Positions 7,173 through 15,495 of a stretch of DNA of 25,181 nt are shown here, piece by piece. A program made the position numbers and the translations under genes. Every line of letters begins with the position of its first letter. Positions within the stretch are counted from its first letter, which is position 1. Source of the stretch: a virus; the IMG/VR virus record IMGVR_UViG_3300042889_000570, positions 1 through 25,181 of that record; one strand, written 5' to 3'. The notes under the pieces are model-generated. The model was not told where the DNA came from. It searched no databases and was given only the letters and a program-made list of their open reading frames with translations.

Positions 7173-7637
7173 TTATCCTGAATAATATTCGTACTGAATA
7201 GATAATCCTGTACCTTGGTTAAGAGAACCTATTCCTATAACATCTGTAAAAATGCTATTGCCTGCAGGAACATTAATACCAGTAACATTTGTGCTGCTGG
7301 TATTAGTGGGTGTTATAGAATATGTACCTTGCTGAGTGGCGGTACTATAGCTAGTACCTGTTTTTACTGCAATAATAATGTTACTGCCTGTGGGGGCTGT
7401 TGCTGTTGTTAGGGTAATTTTGGTAACTACAGCTTGTGTTGGAAATACGATTCCTCGACCAGTAGCGCCTAAGTTATATGCTATTCTAACCACAGCATCT
7501 CGCGATGAGTTTATGTTTGCGTATTGAGCTTTTGCACCAGCAATAACTTTGGTAGGATCAGCTACTACATCACTGCTGTCAGTGTAAATTTTTCCAAAAG
7601 TATTATCAAGCAGTATACTTCGAGTTCTTCTTGTCAT
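7173..7637 (-). CDS. Small beta-rich virion protein (154 residues)
   Basis: The product begins MTRRTRSILLDNTFGKIYTD. It becomes threonine-, serine- and isoleucine-rich with alternating hydrophobic residues (VVTKITLTTATAPTGSNIII), and ends GTGLSIQYEYYSG. This is the composition of a beta-sandwich virion protein. GAGG lies a few bases before the ATG. No catalytic or membrane features are present. It lies between a collagen-like fibre gene and the 65-residue gene and is most likely a tail-fibre-associated structural protein. Confidence 0.7.
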   Translation of the reverse strand: MTRRTRSILLDNTFGKIYTDSSDVVADPTKVIAGAKAQYANINSSRDAVVRIAYNLGATGRGIVFPTQAVVTKITLTTATAPTGSNIIIAVKTGTSYSTATQQGTYSITPTNTSSTNVTGINVPAGNSIFTDVIGIGSLNQGTGLSIQYEYYSG

Positions 7638-7638
7638 A

Positions 7639-8361
7639 TTATACCTCTACCGTCATTAAAACACACTTCCAAGATAGTGTTTTGCCTGCAGCTCCAACAA
7701 CATATACATTAATGCTACTATTGGTATTATCTGCTCTTATATCAACATTAAAATTAGCGTCTGTTCTTGCAACAATTACTTCATAAATATAGCCTATATC
7801 CGAAGTAGTTGTTCCGTTGTTTACTGCTAAACCTTTTAAGTAAAAAGACGCATAATCTCCTGTAGCATTAGTTCTATTACAAACAAACTCAGCAGTATAG
7901 TAAACAGTTGAGTTTGCGGGTACTGATATACGCGAATTTGCAACGCCGCTAACAAATATTTCTGTTTCTGTTGCGTTAGTTGTTGTGCCAGTAAAACTAT
8001 ATTGATTGGAATAAATGCTTGATCCACCACCACCTCCACCACTTCCAGCAGGTCCTGTTGGTCCTGTTAAGCCTGAGGCTCCTGTTGGTCCTGTTGGGCC
8101 TGCTACAGTTGATGCAGCACCTGTTGGACCTGTAGCCCCGTCTACACCTATAGTGCCATTTGTGCCTTGAGGACCTGTTGGCCCAGTAGGGCCTGCACCA
8201 CCAGCACCGCCACTTTGACTTACCCAAGCTGTACCGTTTGATACAAGTGTGTTACCTGTGGGCCCTGGACCTGTAACTCCTGTACCGCCTTTGCTTGGCC
8301 CTAGAACGCCTTGTGAAGTTAGTCCTTGAGCAAGTTTTGCTAGATATGTTGCTATACTCAT
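7639..8361 (-). CDS. Collagen-like tail fibre protein (240 residues)
   Basis: The protein has three parts. Residues 1-28 ([20 protein letters not shown], then GPSKGGTG) form an N-terminal cassette shared with three other genes of this window. Residues about 54-110 are Gly-X-Y collagen-like repeats ([26 protein letters not shown]), followed by a run of seven glycines. Residues about 118-240 are a beta-rich C-terminal domain ([19 protein letters not shown] ... [12 protein letters not shown]), probably a trimeric tip. AGGAAG precedes the ATG. The architecture of anchor, triple helix and tip fits a short trimeric fibre. Confidence 0.85.
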   Translation of the reverse strand: MSIATYLAKLAQGLTSQGVLGPSKGGTGVTGPGPTGNTLVSNGTAWVSQSGGAGGAGPTGPTGPQGTNGTIGVDGATGPTGAASTVAGPTGPTGASGLTGPTGPAGSGGGGGGSSIYSNQYSFTGTTTNATETEIFVSGVANSRISVPANSTVYYTAEFVCNRTNATGDYASFYLKGLAVNNGTTTSDIGYIYEVIVARTDANFNVDIRADNTNSSINVYVVGAAGKTLSWKCVLMTVEV

Positions 8362-8363
8362 GG

Positions 8364-8465
8364 TTAACTTCCTGTTTTAATGTAGTATTTTAGTTTATTG
8401 CCAGGATTAGCAGTTGAGGGTACAATGGTTTTAAAGGTAACTGGTTCTTTAACAACTAAGGTCAT
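8364..8465 (-). CDS. 33-residue mini-gene, shortened relative of the 160-residue fibre protein
   Basis: The frame reads [20 protein letters not shown], then [13 protein letters not shown]. It keeps the AAGGAATTTC leader and the MTLVV start of the gene at 5166-5648. It then jumps directly to the KEPVT segment, which in that gene lies about 30 residues further on. It therefore looks like a deletion derivative that still has a good start and a clean stop two bases before the next ATG. The end, LKYYIKTGS, resembles the LKYYILNI end of the collagen-like gene at 10303-10674. It may be a translated small protein or a relic of recombination. Confidence 0.5.
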   Translation of the reverse strand: MTLVVKEPVTFKTIVPSTANPGNKLKYYIKTGS

Positions 8466-8507
8466 GAAATTCCTTTATAATTATTGTGTACGTTAAGGTA
8501 CTATGCA

Positions 8508-8744
8508 TTAAGCCTGTATATTAGCTAGTTGAGCTTCTAATGCATTTTTGTATAATTCAGCCTTACGTTGTTCTTTTTGATTATCAGTTAGCATCTTTTG
8601 CATATGCGTTTTGTAATCTTGCATAGTAGAATCGTTTTCTATGCTGTTAATAATATGAGAAATACTATCAATTTCAATTTGATACATATCAATCTCGTTA
8701 GTACGCGCTAAAATAGCGTTTGTTAAAAATTCAATCTTGTCCAT
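8508..8744 (-). CDS. Small coiled-coil protein, probable tail fibre accessory
   Basis: The 78-residue product starts MDKIEFLTNAILARTNEIDM and is helical and charged throughout (QKMLTDNQKEQRKAELYKNA), with heptad-like spacing suggesting a coiled coil. I prefer this start because GGAA lies five bases upstream. An in-frame ATG at 8759, overlapping the upstream stop as TAATG, would add MIGII but has no Shine-Dalgarno. The start MDKIEFLxxxIxxRxxEID is a pattern I associate with small proteins encoded among tail fibre genes of aquatic phages. Function is unknown; an assembly or chaperone role is a guess. Confidence 0.72.
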   Translation of the reverse strand: MDKIEFLTNAILARTNEIDMYQIEIDSISHIINSIENDSTMQDYKTHMQKMLTDNQKEQRKAELYKNALEAQLANIQA

Positions 8745-8758
8745 AATTATTCCAATCA

Positions 8759-9910
8759 TTATAAGGTAACTGCTGCACCAACAATTCGTGCAAAGGGTAC
8801 TCCTGCACCAGGATAGCTAATAGAAGTACCAAACCCTGTTTCATCGTTCCAAAGAACACCGTAAGAACTGCCTTCGGTACTAATAGTAATCATTATTATA
8901 TCGTTACTTGCAGATAGGGTTGCTTCCTGTATACTTGTAACTGTTGGTATACTTGGCGGATTAGCATATTTTGTACCAAATCCAGTACCACTATCCCATT
9001 TATATGCTTGTATAAATGGAGAGAGAGTGCCAACAAAAAAGATAACTGTACCTGTGGTATTAAAAAATGCTTGTGTCATTGGCATATCTACAAACCCCGT
9101 TGGGGCCGCATATTGAGTACCGGCCCCATTAGCATTAGTCCAAGAAAATGTCTTGTGTCTAGCAGTGCCGTTACTGGTTGCACATACAAAAGCGTCCATA
9201 GCAGGAGTCCAGTCAAACCCAACTCCAGTAGCGCCTGCTACTGCTGCCGGAACTGCATAGTTTGCTCCGTTACTGGCTCCTGTATACGGGTCTATTCTTA
9301 ATATATTTATACTGGGGGTGCCGGAAGACCCCGCAGCCCACGCATATCCGTCTCTAGAAAATTTTGATCTAACAGCACCGCCTATACTCGTAACACTATT
9401 AATTGTGCCAAAAGTACTTGTAGCTAAATTAAAACTTACGCTGTATAAAACGTTATTAGTACTATTAAAGAAAAACAAATAATTACCTACTGGAGGGCAT
9501 CTTAAACTGTTATTAGCTAAACTTAAAGTATTGCTGGTAGCAGCCCATTTAGTTCCAAACCCAGTAGAAATACTAAAAGGCCAAGCATATAGACGCCCTG
9601 CAGTATTACCTTGTGCAAATACAACACTACCGCTAGGATGTGGTGCTACACCGCTATCTGCACCGCTTGCTGGCGTTCCACTAATAGGAGTATATTCTGG
9701 TCCAAAATTACTACCTGTCCATGGAAATGCTCGTACACTACCTCCGTTATTTCCGTGACCTGAAAACATTACTGTATTAAACTGCTTTGGCCAAGAATAG
9801 TTTGTTTGATAAGGGGTGTATTGAGACTGTGTCCAAGACCCTTTAGTATTAAAAAATGTAACTCTTGTTGCAGAAGCGGTAATGTATCCGCCTTGTCTTG
9901 TAAGTGGCAT
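8759..9910 (-). CDS. Probable seven-bladed beta-propeller virion protein
   Basis: The 383-residue protein contains seven copies of a pattern like (I/L)-x-A-(Y/F)-x-W-x(3-5)-G-F-G-T-x-Y, starting near residues 60, 107, 155, 201, 252, 300 and 349. Examples are VRAFPWTGSNFGPEY, LYAWPFSISTGFGTKW, IQAYKWDSGTGFGTKY and YGVLWNDETGFGTSI. The spacing of 46-51 residues is the size of a four-stranded propeller blade, so seven blades are expected. No catalytic motif is seen. AGGAT precedes the ATG. Surrounded by fibre genes, it is probably a virion protein that binds a surface ligand; the fold and role are inferred from the repeat. Confidence 0.8.
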   Translation of the reverse strand: MPLTRQGGYITASATRVTFFNTKGSWTQSQYTPYQTNYSWPKQFNTVMFSGHGNNGGSVRAFPWTGSNFGPEYTPISGTPASGADSGVAPHPSGSVVFAQGNTAGRLYAWPFSISTGFGTKWAATSNTLSLANNSLRCPPVGNYLFFFNSTNNVLYSVSFNLATSTFGTINSVTSIGGAVRSKFSRDGYAWAAGSSGTPSINILRIDPYTGASNGANYAVPAAVAGATGVGFDWTPAMDAFVCATSNGTARHKTFSWTNANGAGTQYAAPTGFVDMPMTQAFFNTTGTVIFFVGTLSPFIQAYKWDSGTGFGTKYANPPSIPTVTSIQEATLSASNDIIMITISTEGSSYGVLWNDETGFGTSISYPGAGVPFARIVGAAVTL

Positions 9911-9918
9911 AAATATCC

Positions 9919-10293
9919 TTAACTTATTTCTTCCCAGCTAGCAATTACTATTAAATAATTTGCCGCACCAGCAGTTACACCAATAGATTGATTTTCTAAT
10001 AAATATATAGAGTTTGATTTATCTATAACTAATAAGGATACTCCTGCGGGTACTCCTAGTGCATTACCGATTGGGTAAGCAGTGCCCGCCATTGCAGCCT
10101 GACTATACAAATTAATTGTAATATTAGCTGCAACTGTAGCATTAATGTTTGATACATTAATTAAGTTGATTTTAAAAATTTTGCCACTTCCTGCAGGATT
10201 ACTAATTAGTTGTGTTGCTGAAGTGGTTGTTAAACTTACGTAAGCATTGTTTCCGTATAAGTTTGTTGCAGAAGCTATATTTGGATTAGCCAT
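9919..10293 (-). CDS. Small virion protein, paralogue of the gene at 21871-22242
   Basis: The 124-residue product starts MANPNIASATNLYGNNAYVS and ends LIVIASWEEIS. It has the beta-rich composition of a compact virion domain, with SLTTTSATQLISNPAGSGK and INLINVSN as recognisable segments. The gene at 21871-22242 encodes a protein with the same layout: MA.PN start, SLTTTSAT, SGK.x.N, LxVSN, VIDKS.., YLxENxS.G.TAG. The two are clearly duplicates. Both lie directly downstream of a collagen-like gene, suggesting a partner or tip/clamp for such fibres. AGGAAC precedes the ATG. Confidence 0.78.
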   Translation of the reverse strand: MANPNIASATNLYGNNAYVSLTTTSATQLISNPAGSGKIFKINLINVSNINATVAANITINLYSQAAMAGTAYPIGNALGVPAGVSLLVIDKSNSIYLLENQSIGVTAGAANYLIVIASWEEIS

Positions 10294-10302
10294 GTATGTT
10301 CC

Positions 10303-10674
10303 TTAAATATTTAAAATATAGTATTTTAAGCCTCCGCCACCACCGCCCGCTGCAGCAGGACCTGTTGGCCCAGTTGTTCCTGCGGGCCCTGTAGGACCTG
10401 TTGCACCATCAACACCTATTGTGCCGTTAGTACCTTGTGGCCCCGTGGGCCCCGTGGGCCCTGTTGCACCATCAACACCTATTGTGCCGTTAGTACCTTG
10501 TGGCCCCGTGGGCCCTGCTAGTCCGGCTGTACTAGTCCAGCTAGTGCCATTAGAAACAAGTAAGTTACCACTAGCACCTGGACTTGTAACACCTGTGCCG
10601 CCTTTGGAAGGTGGTACTACGCCATCGGTGCTTAACACCGATGCGAGTTTTGATAGATAACGTGCTATACCCAT
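10303..10674 (-). CDS. Short collagen-like fibre protein (123 residues)
   Basis: The shared N-terminal cassette ([28 protein letters not shown]) is followed by a linker [12 protein letters not shown] and about 55 residues of Gly-X-Y repeats. It ends abruptly in [14 protein letters not shown], without a C-terminal globular domain. A 63-base unit (21 residues, [20 protein letters not shown] plus T) is present twice in tandem, with 56 bases identical. AGGAT precedes the ATG. Compared with the related gene at 7639-8361 it lacks the tip domain, so it is either a minimal fibre, a shaft used with the next-encoded protein, or a truncated copy. Confidence 0.8.
   Translation of the reverse strand: MGIARYLSKLASVLSTDGVVPPSKGGTGVTSPGASGNLLVSNGTSWTSTAGLAGPTGPQGTNGTIGVDGATGPTGPTGPQGTNGTIGVDGATGPTGPAGTTGPTGPAAAGGGGGGLKYYILNI
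10397..10515. repeat. Tandem 63-base duplication in collagen-like gene
   Basis: Bases 10397-10452 are repeated exactly at 10460-10515, a period of 63 bases that preserves the Gly-X-Y frame. Perfect identity over 56 bases, with both copies coding, suggests a recent slippage or unequal recombination event. Confidence 0.9.
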
Positions 10675-10683
10675 GTAGTATCC

Positions 10684-13600
10684 TTATTTTGTTAGTAGTG
10701 CCTCGGTGGGCGGTGTGAAGTTGGCTGTGTAACGTGCAAAACGGCTAATACGTAGATCGTCAATATATCCAGAAGTATATCCACTAGCACCACCTCTAGC
10801 TCCAACATATAGTGGTTTAGTGCTATCGCCCAATGTTCCTGAAAATGTTAATGTTGATGCCGCGGTAACGCCATTTAAATAAAGTGAACATGTAGTCCCT
10901 GAACGTACAGCCGCTACGTGATACCAAGTATTTGCTACAATAGTAGGAGAACTGATATAAGAATTAGCACTACTAGGATAGTATTGTATGGTGTTACTGG
11001 ATGTCAAAATAATCCAATCCGACGCAACGTTAGATACATAATTACCTATTATATCTGCATTATTATTTATTGGGCTAAAGTATATCCAGAATTCAACAGT
11101 ATAATCTCCTGTATACTGAAAATTAGGACTAGCAGGTATTTTTAAAGTATCACCAGTACCATCAAAATACATAGAACTTGAACCGTATTTTTTGACCGCA
11201 GTAGAAACTTTAGCATCTCCAACAGTTTCCAGCACCACTTTACCTGACTTGTCTGCGATTGCGGCTTTGTCAGCGCTTAACAAAAACGTGGTGTTTTGGA
11301 CAGCGGTTAGTGGCGCTACAGGAAGTGCAAAGTTTGCTGAATATGGGGATGTGCCTTTTGTAATACGCACATCACTTACATATCCGTTCATTGCACTGTT
11401 TGTTTCTCCTGGGCCTGTCATACCAATTTGAAAAGGTTGGGTACACGTAAGTGCTCCAGCACTACCATATGTATACGTTTGTACTCCGTTTACAAAAACC
11501 CTAAAAACAGTTCCCGTTCGTGTATATGCAATATGATACCATTGATTTGCAGCTAATGTTCCAGCAGTAGGCCCGTTAACTACGTTCCAGCTTGCATTGT
11601 CACTACTAGCATATAAAGTAATCGTGCCACTTGCTAACCATAATAAAAATGGTACGTATGAGGCAGCGCCAGAATTACTGTTTCTATGCGAGAATATTAA
11701 TTGTGTACCTGATATATTATTAAAGTAAAACCAACCTTCAACTCCAAAATCATTTGTCCCAAAACTTGCATGTGCCGGATTAGTAGGTACAGATAAATAA
11801 TCACCAGTTCCATCAAAATACGCTGAGCTACCGTACACTTGAGCAGAGTACTCAGGCGTTGTGGTTGTGTAGCCAAATGGATTTTGTTGTCGAGGTTTTG
11901 TATCTCCATATATAGTTAGCGCAAGTTGATTTGTTGAATTATCTTTGATGGTTGCATCTTGGCAAGCTAAAAAGTAAGTGTTTGCAACGGCTGTTAGTGG
12001 CTGAGTAGATGGAGTAAAATTAGCAGTGTAAAGTGCTGTGCCTTTGACAATGCGAACGTTGGAAATATAACCATTAAAGTTTGTACCTCCTGAATCAATA
12101 AATGCTTTGCCTATTGAAATAGTTGGAGTAGCAGTCCAGGTTGGTGTAGTAGTACTAGTTGCTTCCGCAACACCGTTAAGGTATAGCGTATTTGTGCTAC
12201 CTGAGCGCACTAGTGCAACATGGTTCCATGTTCCTGCAGACACTGTAGACGTACTAATAAATACTGTTGCAGTATCTGAGACTTTAAAGTATATTTTTTG
12301 ATTACCTTCAAGGTATATAGTTACACCAGTAGAGTTACTGCTTGTGGTACCGCCCATACCGATTAAACCAGCTTGACCAGAAAGTCCAGTTACATTAAAC
12401 CAACACTCAACTGTAAAGTTGCCAGTTAGTTGATTGGCAGCAAGAGCTGGTGAAGTTATGTAGTCACCAGTACCGTCAAAATATACACTGTGTGTGAGTG
12501 GTGTTTGCAGTGTAGGTGCAAATGGTGAAAAACGTTCAATACGTACATCGCCATTACGAGTTATTGCTGAAGCTTTTACACTATTGTCAACAAAACTAGG
12601 TGATTGGCAAGTTAATATCTGTGTACCAGCAACAGTTGTTAATGGTTGTGTTGGTGGTGTAAATGCTGCTGTATACAAGCATCCACCAGTACCATTTACT
12701 ACACGAAGATTACTAATATAACCGTTAAAAGCACTGTACAATCCTCCGTCTGCTATTAATCCGCCAATTTGTGTAACAAGTTCATAGGCTGTTGATTGAT
12801 TTAATGGACTAGAATATGTTACTGATGTAGCGTCTTGCACACCGTTTATAAAGCAACGAATTACATTACTTGAATTTCTGGTTAGGGCAATGTGTGTCCA
12901 CTTATTTAATGGCACAGTGCCGGTACTGGTATATGTAACTGGATAACTATTCCAAACACCTGTAGATGCAGCAAGCTCTAGCTTTCCATCACCTTTTATA
13001 TAAAAACGATAACCACCATTTTGTCCAGTTTGCCAATTGTTGTCGTTGATGATAGCATTATCAGTATTTAAAACTGTTGGAAAAACCCATGCTTCAATTG
13101 TAAACTCACCACTAGCAATTTCTGCACGACCAGTAGGAGTTAAATAGTCTCCTGAACCATCAAAGTAGCTTGACCAGTTGGCTCCGTAGGGACTAAAAGA
13201 TCCTTGTGTAGCGTTGCCGTTACGTGTAATATTAAGTGCCGATGTGGAATTATCTAAAAAAGTTTGATTGTTGTGTGGCTGATTGGTTTGGCAGGTTAAA
13301 AGTGCCGTGTTTGTTATGGCTGTTAAGGGTGCTGCGGGTGGTGTAAATGCAGTAGTGTAAACGGCTGTACCTTTGACTAATCTGTAATCTGAAATATAAC
13401 CTGTAAAATTTTGACCGTTGCCGTTTCCACCTATAAACAATGTACCACTAGTTTTCATTGTGTCTGCAGTTGTTCCTGTACCTGCACTAACTCCATTTAT
13501 CCATAAGTTAAAAGTAGAACCACTGCGTGTTACTGCCATATGATTCCAAGCATAAATTGGTGCAGTGCCATTGATAGTAAAATAATTGCCGCCTCCATTT

Positions 13601-15483
13601 CCTACTTCTAATGTCCATGATGTTCCACTATGGTACAGCATAATGCTGTAATTACCAGATCCCCACAATGAATCAATTCCGTTAGTGTTTATAGTAGGAT
13701 AACACCAGGCTTCCATTGTAAAATTACCAGTACCTAAACTAATAGCTGAAGTAAAAGGCACTGATAAAGTATCTCCAGTACCATCAAAATATGTTGATCC
13801 GTATGTGGCATAGCTGGAATTTGGCACAAATGGAACAAAACTGCTGACTTTTGTATCACCATTACGTGTAATTGTAAAAGGATTCGGTGAGTTATCAAGC
13901 AGTCGATTGGATTGGCAAGTAAGTAAAACTGTACCTGTTACGGCTGTTAATGGTACAGTAGGTGGTGTAAAGTCTGAAGTATATACTGCAGTGCTTTTTA
14001 CAAACCGTAAATTACTAATGTATCCACTTGTCCATTGAGAATATCCGTTAATGCCACCAACCCATACATCACCAGTTGCTGTTAAGTTGTATCCTGTAGT
14101 AGCTCCTGCTAATGGTTGTGATATACCATTAAAATAAATTTTTAATACGCCTGCATTTATAACGCATGCAATATGTGTCCATGTATTTAATTTTACAGTA
14201 GTAGTGGTATATCCTGCATTGCTAAACCCAATTACACTATATGCATCATAAACATCCATACCAGTAGTAGCAGTAACACTGTTGTTTATAATTCTTGCAG
14301 TAGCTGGTGATGCGGTTGGATAATACCAGAATTCAACAGTGCCAGTTGTTCCAAATGCAGCAGCAGCTCCAGTAGGAATTGATATATAATCACCACTACC
14401 ATCAAAGTAGTTTGAATAATATCCAGGCGTGTGCGGATTAAAGTTGTTGGGCTTTGTGTCGCCTACTACTGTTACAGCAAAATTGTTGGCAGATGCATCA
14501 GCAACAAAAGGTGCAACAGCAGTTTCTGAATTTAACAATAAGGTTGTATAACGAAAATTAGCATCTGCAGCAATTGAAATTGTCCAGTTAATGGTAATTT
14601 GTGCAGTTTCTGAAGTAGCGGTTGCAGTTGCAGTTAATGTAGTTGTTGAATTACCAGCAGTAGTAGGTGTGCCAGTAATTGTAGCACCACTAATTGCTAA
14701 ACCTGTGGGCAGACTATTTGCTGAATAACTAATTGAGCTTCCAGCTGCTGACGTGGCTAACAAACTAGAAGTATAAGGTGTATTAGGAGTACCTGATAAT
14801 GCTGCATTATTAGCAGGTGACGACCACGACACAACATCAGGGTTAACTGTTAAACTAAACTGACGATCCGTGTCTTGATTTTCTGCATCAGTTGCACGAA
14901 CTGTAAATGTATATGTGGTAGATCCTGAGACTAATGGACTTGTGCCACTAATAGTACCATTGGGGTTTAGTGTAGCTCCACTAGGCAGTGTGCCTGAAAA
15001 TACACTATAAGTAACAGCTGAATTACTAGTTGCTGACAGGGTGCTTGAAATAGCACCAGTTTCATAAACAGTGCCCAAACTACCTGCAGCTGTGGTCCAG
15101 GCAGGAACTCCTGAATACTGTATACCAGGAACTGCAATTGCAGTTGATCCGTCTAAGTTAACCACATAAAGAATGTAGCTGCCTGCGGCTAATTGAGGTG
15201 CAGTAAATGTAATTTGTGTGCTAGAAACAACTGTGACCACACCAACAGGTGTGGTGTTGATTAAAACCTTTGCACCGCTAGCAAAGTTTGTGCCAGTTAA
15301 GGTAATTAAGCCTCCGCCAGCAACGTCAGCAGCAGTATCGTCACCGCCATAACCAATTTGTGAAATTGTAGGGGACGTAGTTCCACCACCCGTGGTGTTA
15401 CCCGTCCCGCCTTTTGCGGCCGACAATACGCCATCAGCACTTAAGCCGTCCGAGAAATTTACTAGTCTTTGTGCTATGCTCAT
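10684..15483 (-). CDS. Giant multidomain adhesin with TIG/PIG-like and six LamG-like domains
   Basis: The 1599-residue protein starts with the shared cassette MSIAQRLVNFSDGLSADGVL SAAKGGTG. It then shows an IPT/TIG-like domain at about 38-120 (LITLTGTNFASGAKVLINTT) and two putative-Ig-type domains at about 127-214 and 218-305 (LPSGATLNPNGTISG, LPTGLAISGATITG). Six LamG/concanavalin A-like domains follow, each opening with a YFDG(T/S)GDxL-like strand near residues 360, 565, 773, 1001, 1221 and 1439. Each is closed by GYISxLRxVKGTAxYTxxFTPP. The units are diverged, not recent copies. LamG folds bind carbohydrate or protein ligands, so this is a likely receptor-binding fibre. AAGGA precedes the ATG. 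No enzymatic motif is seen. Confidence 0.88.
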   Translation of the reverse strand: MSIAQRLVNFSDGLSADGVLSAAKGGTGNTTGGGTTSPTISQIGYGGDDTAADVAGGGLITLTGTNFASGAKVLINTTPVGVVTVVSSTQITFTAPQLAAGSYILYVVNLDGSTAIAVPGIQYSGVPAWTTAAGSLGTVYETGAISSTLSATSNSAVTYSVFSGTLPSGATLNPNGTISGTSPLVSGSTTYTFTVRATDAENQDTDRQFSLTVNPDVVSWSSPANNAALSGTPNTPYTSSLLATSAAGSSISYSANSLPTGLAISGATITGTPTTAGNSTTTLTATATATSETAQITINWTISIAADANFRYTTLLLNSETAVAPFVADASANNFAVTVVGDTKPNNFNPHTPGYYSNYFDGSGDYISIPTGAAAAFGTTGTVEFWYYPTASPATARIINNSVTATTGMDVYDAYSVIGFSNAGYTTTTVKLNTWTHIACVINAGVLKIYFNGISQPLAGATTGYNLTATGDVWVGGINGYSQWTSGYISNLRFVKSTAVYTSDFTPPTVPLTAVTGTVLLTCQSNRLLDNSPNPFTITRNGDTKVSSFVPFVPNSSYATYGSTYFDGTGDTLSVPFTSAISLGTGNFTMEAWCYPTINTNGIDSLWGSGNYSIMLYHSGTSWTLEVGNGGGNYFTINGTAPIYAWNHMAVTRSGSTFNLWINGVSAGTGTTADTMKTSGTLFIGGNGNGQNFTGYISDYRLVKGTAVYTTAFTPPAAPLTAITNTALLTCQTNQPHNNQTFLDNSTSALNITRNGNATQGSFSPYGANWSSYFDGSGDYLTPTGRAEIASGEFTIEAWVFPTVLNTDNAIINDNNWQTGQNGGYRFYIKGDGKLELAASTGVWNSYPVTYTSTGTVPLNKWTHIALTRNSSNVIRCFINGVQDATSVTYSSPLNQSTAYELVTQIGGLIADGGLYSAFNGYISNLRVVNGTGGCLYTAAFTPPTQPLTTVAGTQILTCQSPSFVDNSVKASAITRNGDVRIERFSPFAPTLQTPLTHSVYFDGTGDYITSPALAANQLTGNFTVECWFNVTGLSGQAGLIGMGGTTSSNSTGVTIYLEGNQKIYFKVSDTATVFISTSTVSAGTWNHVALVRSGSTNTLYLNGVAEATSTTTPTWTATPTISIGKAFIDSGGTNFNGYISNVRIVKGTALYTANFTPSTQPLTAVANTYFLACQDATIKDNSTNQLALTIYGDTKPRQQNPFGYTTTTPEYSAQVYGSSAYFDGTGDYLSVPTNPAHASFGTNDFGVEGWFYFNNISGTQLIFSHRNSNSGAASYVPFLLWLASGTITLYASSDNASWNVVNGPTAGTLAANQWYHIAYTRTGTVFRVFVNGVQTYTYGSAGALTCTQPFQIGMTGPGETNSAMNGYVSDVRITKGTSPYSANFALPVAPLTAVQNTTFLLSADKAAIADKSGKVVLETVGDAKVSTAVKKYGSSSMYFDGTGDTLKIPASPNFQYTGDYTVEFWIYFSPINNNADIIGNYVSNVASDWIILTSSNTIQYYPSSANSYISSPTIVANTWYHVAAVRSGTTCSLYLNGVTAASTLTFSGTLGDSTKPLYVGARGGASGYTSGYIDDLRISRFARYTANFTPPTEALLTK

Positions 15484-15495
15484 TGTATTCCTTTA

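Noticed and set aside
9304-9312. TATAAATA-like sequence on the minus strand, also near 17513-17520, reminiscent of T4 late promoters
   Set aside because: Both lie inside long genes, far from the next start, in AT-rich codons. No such element sits before a gene cluster, so chance occurrence is more likely.
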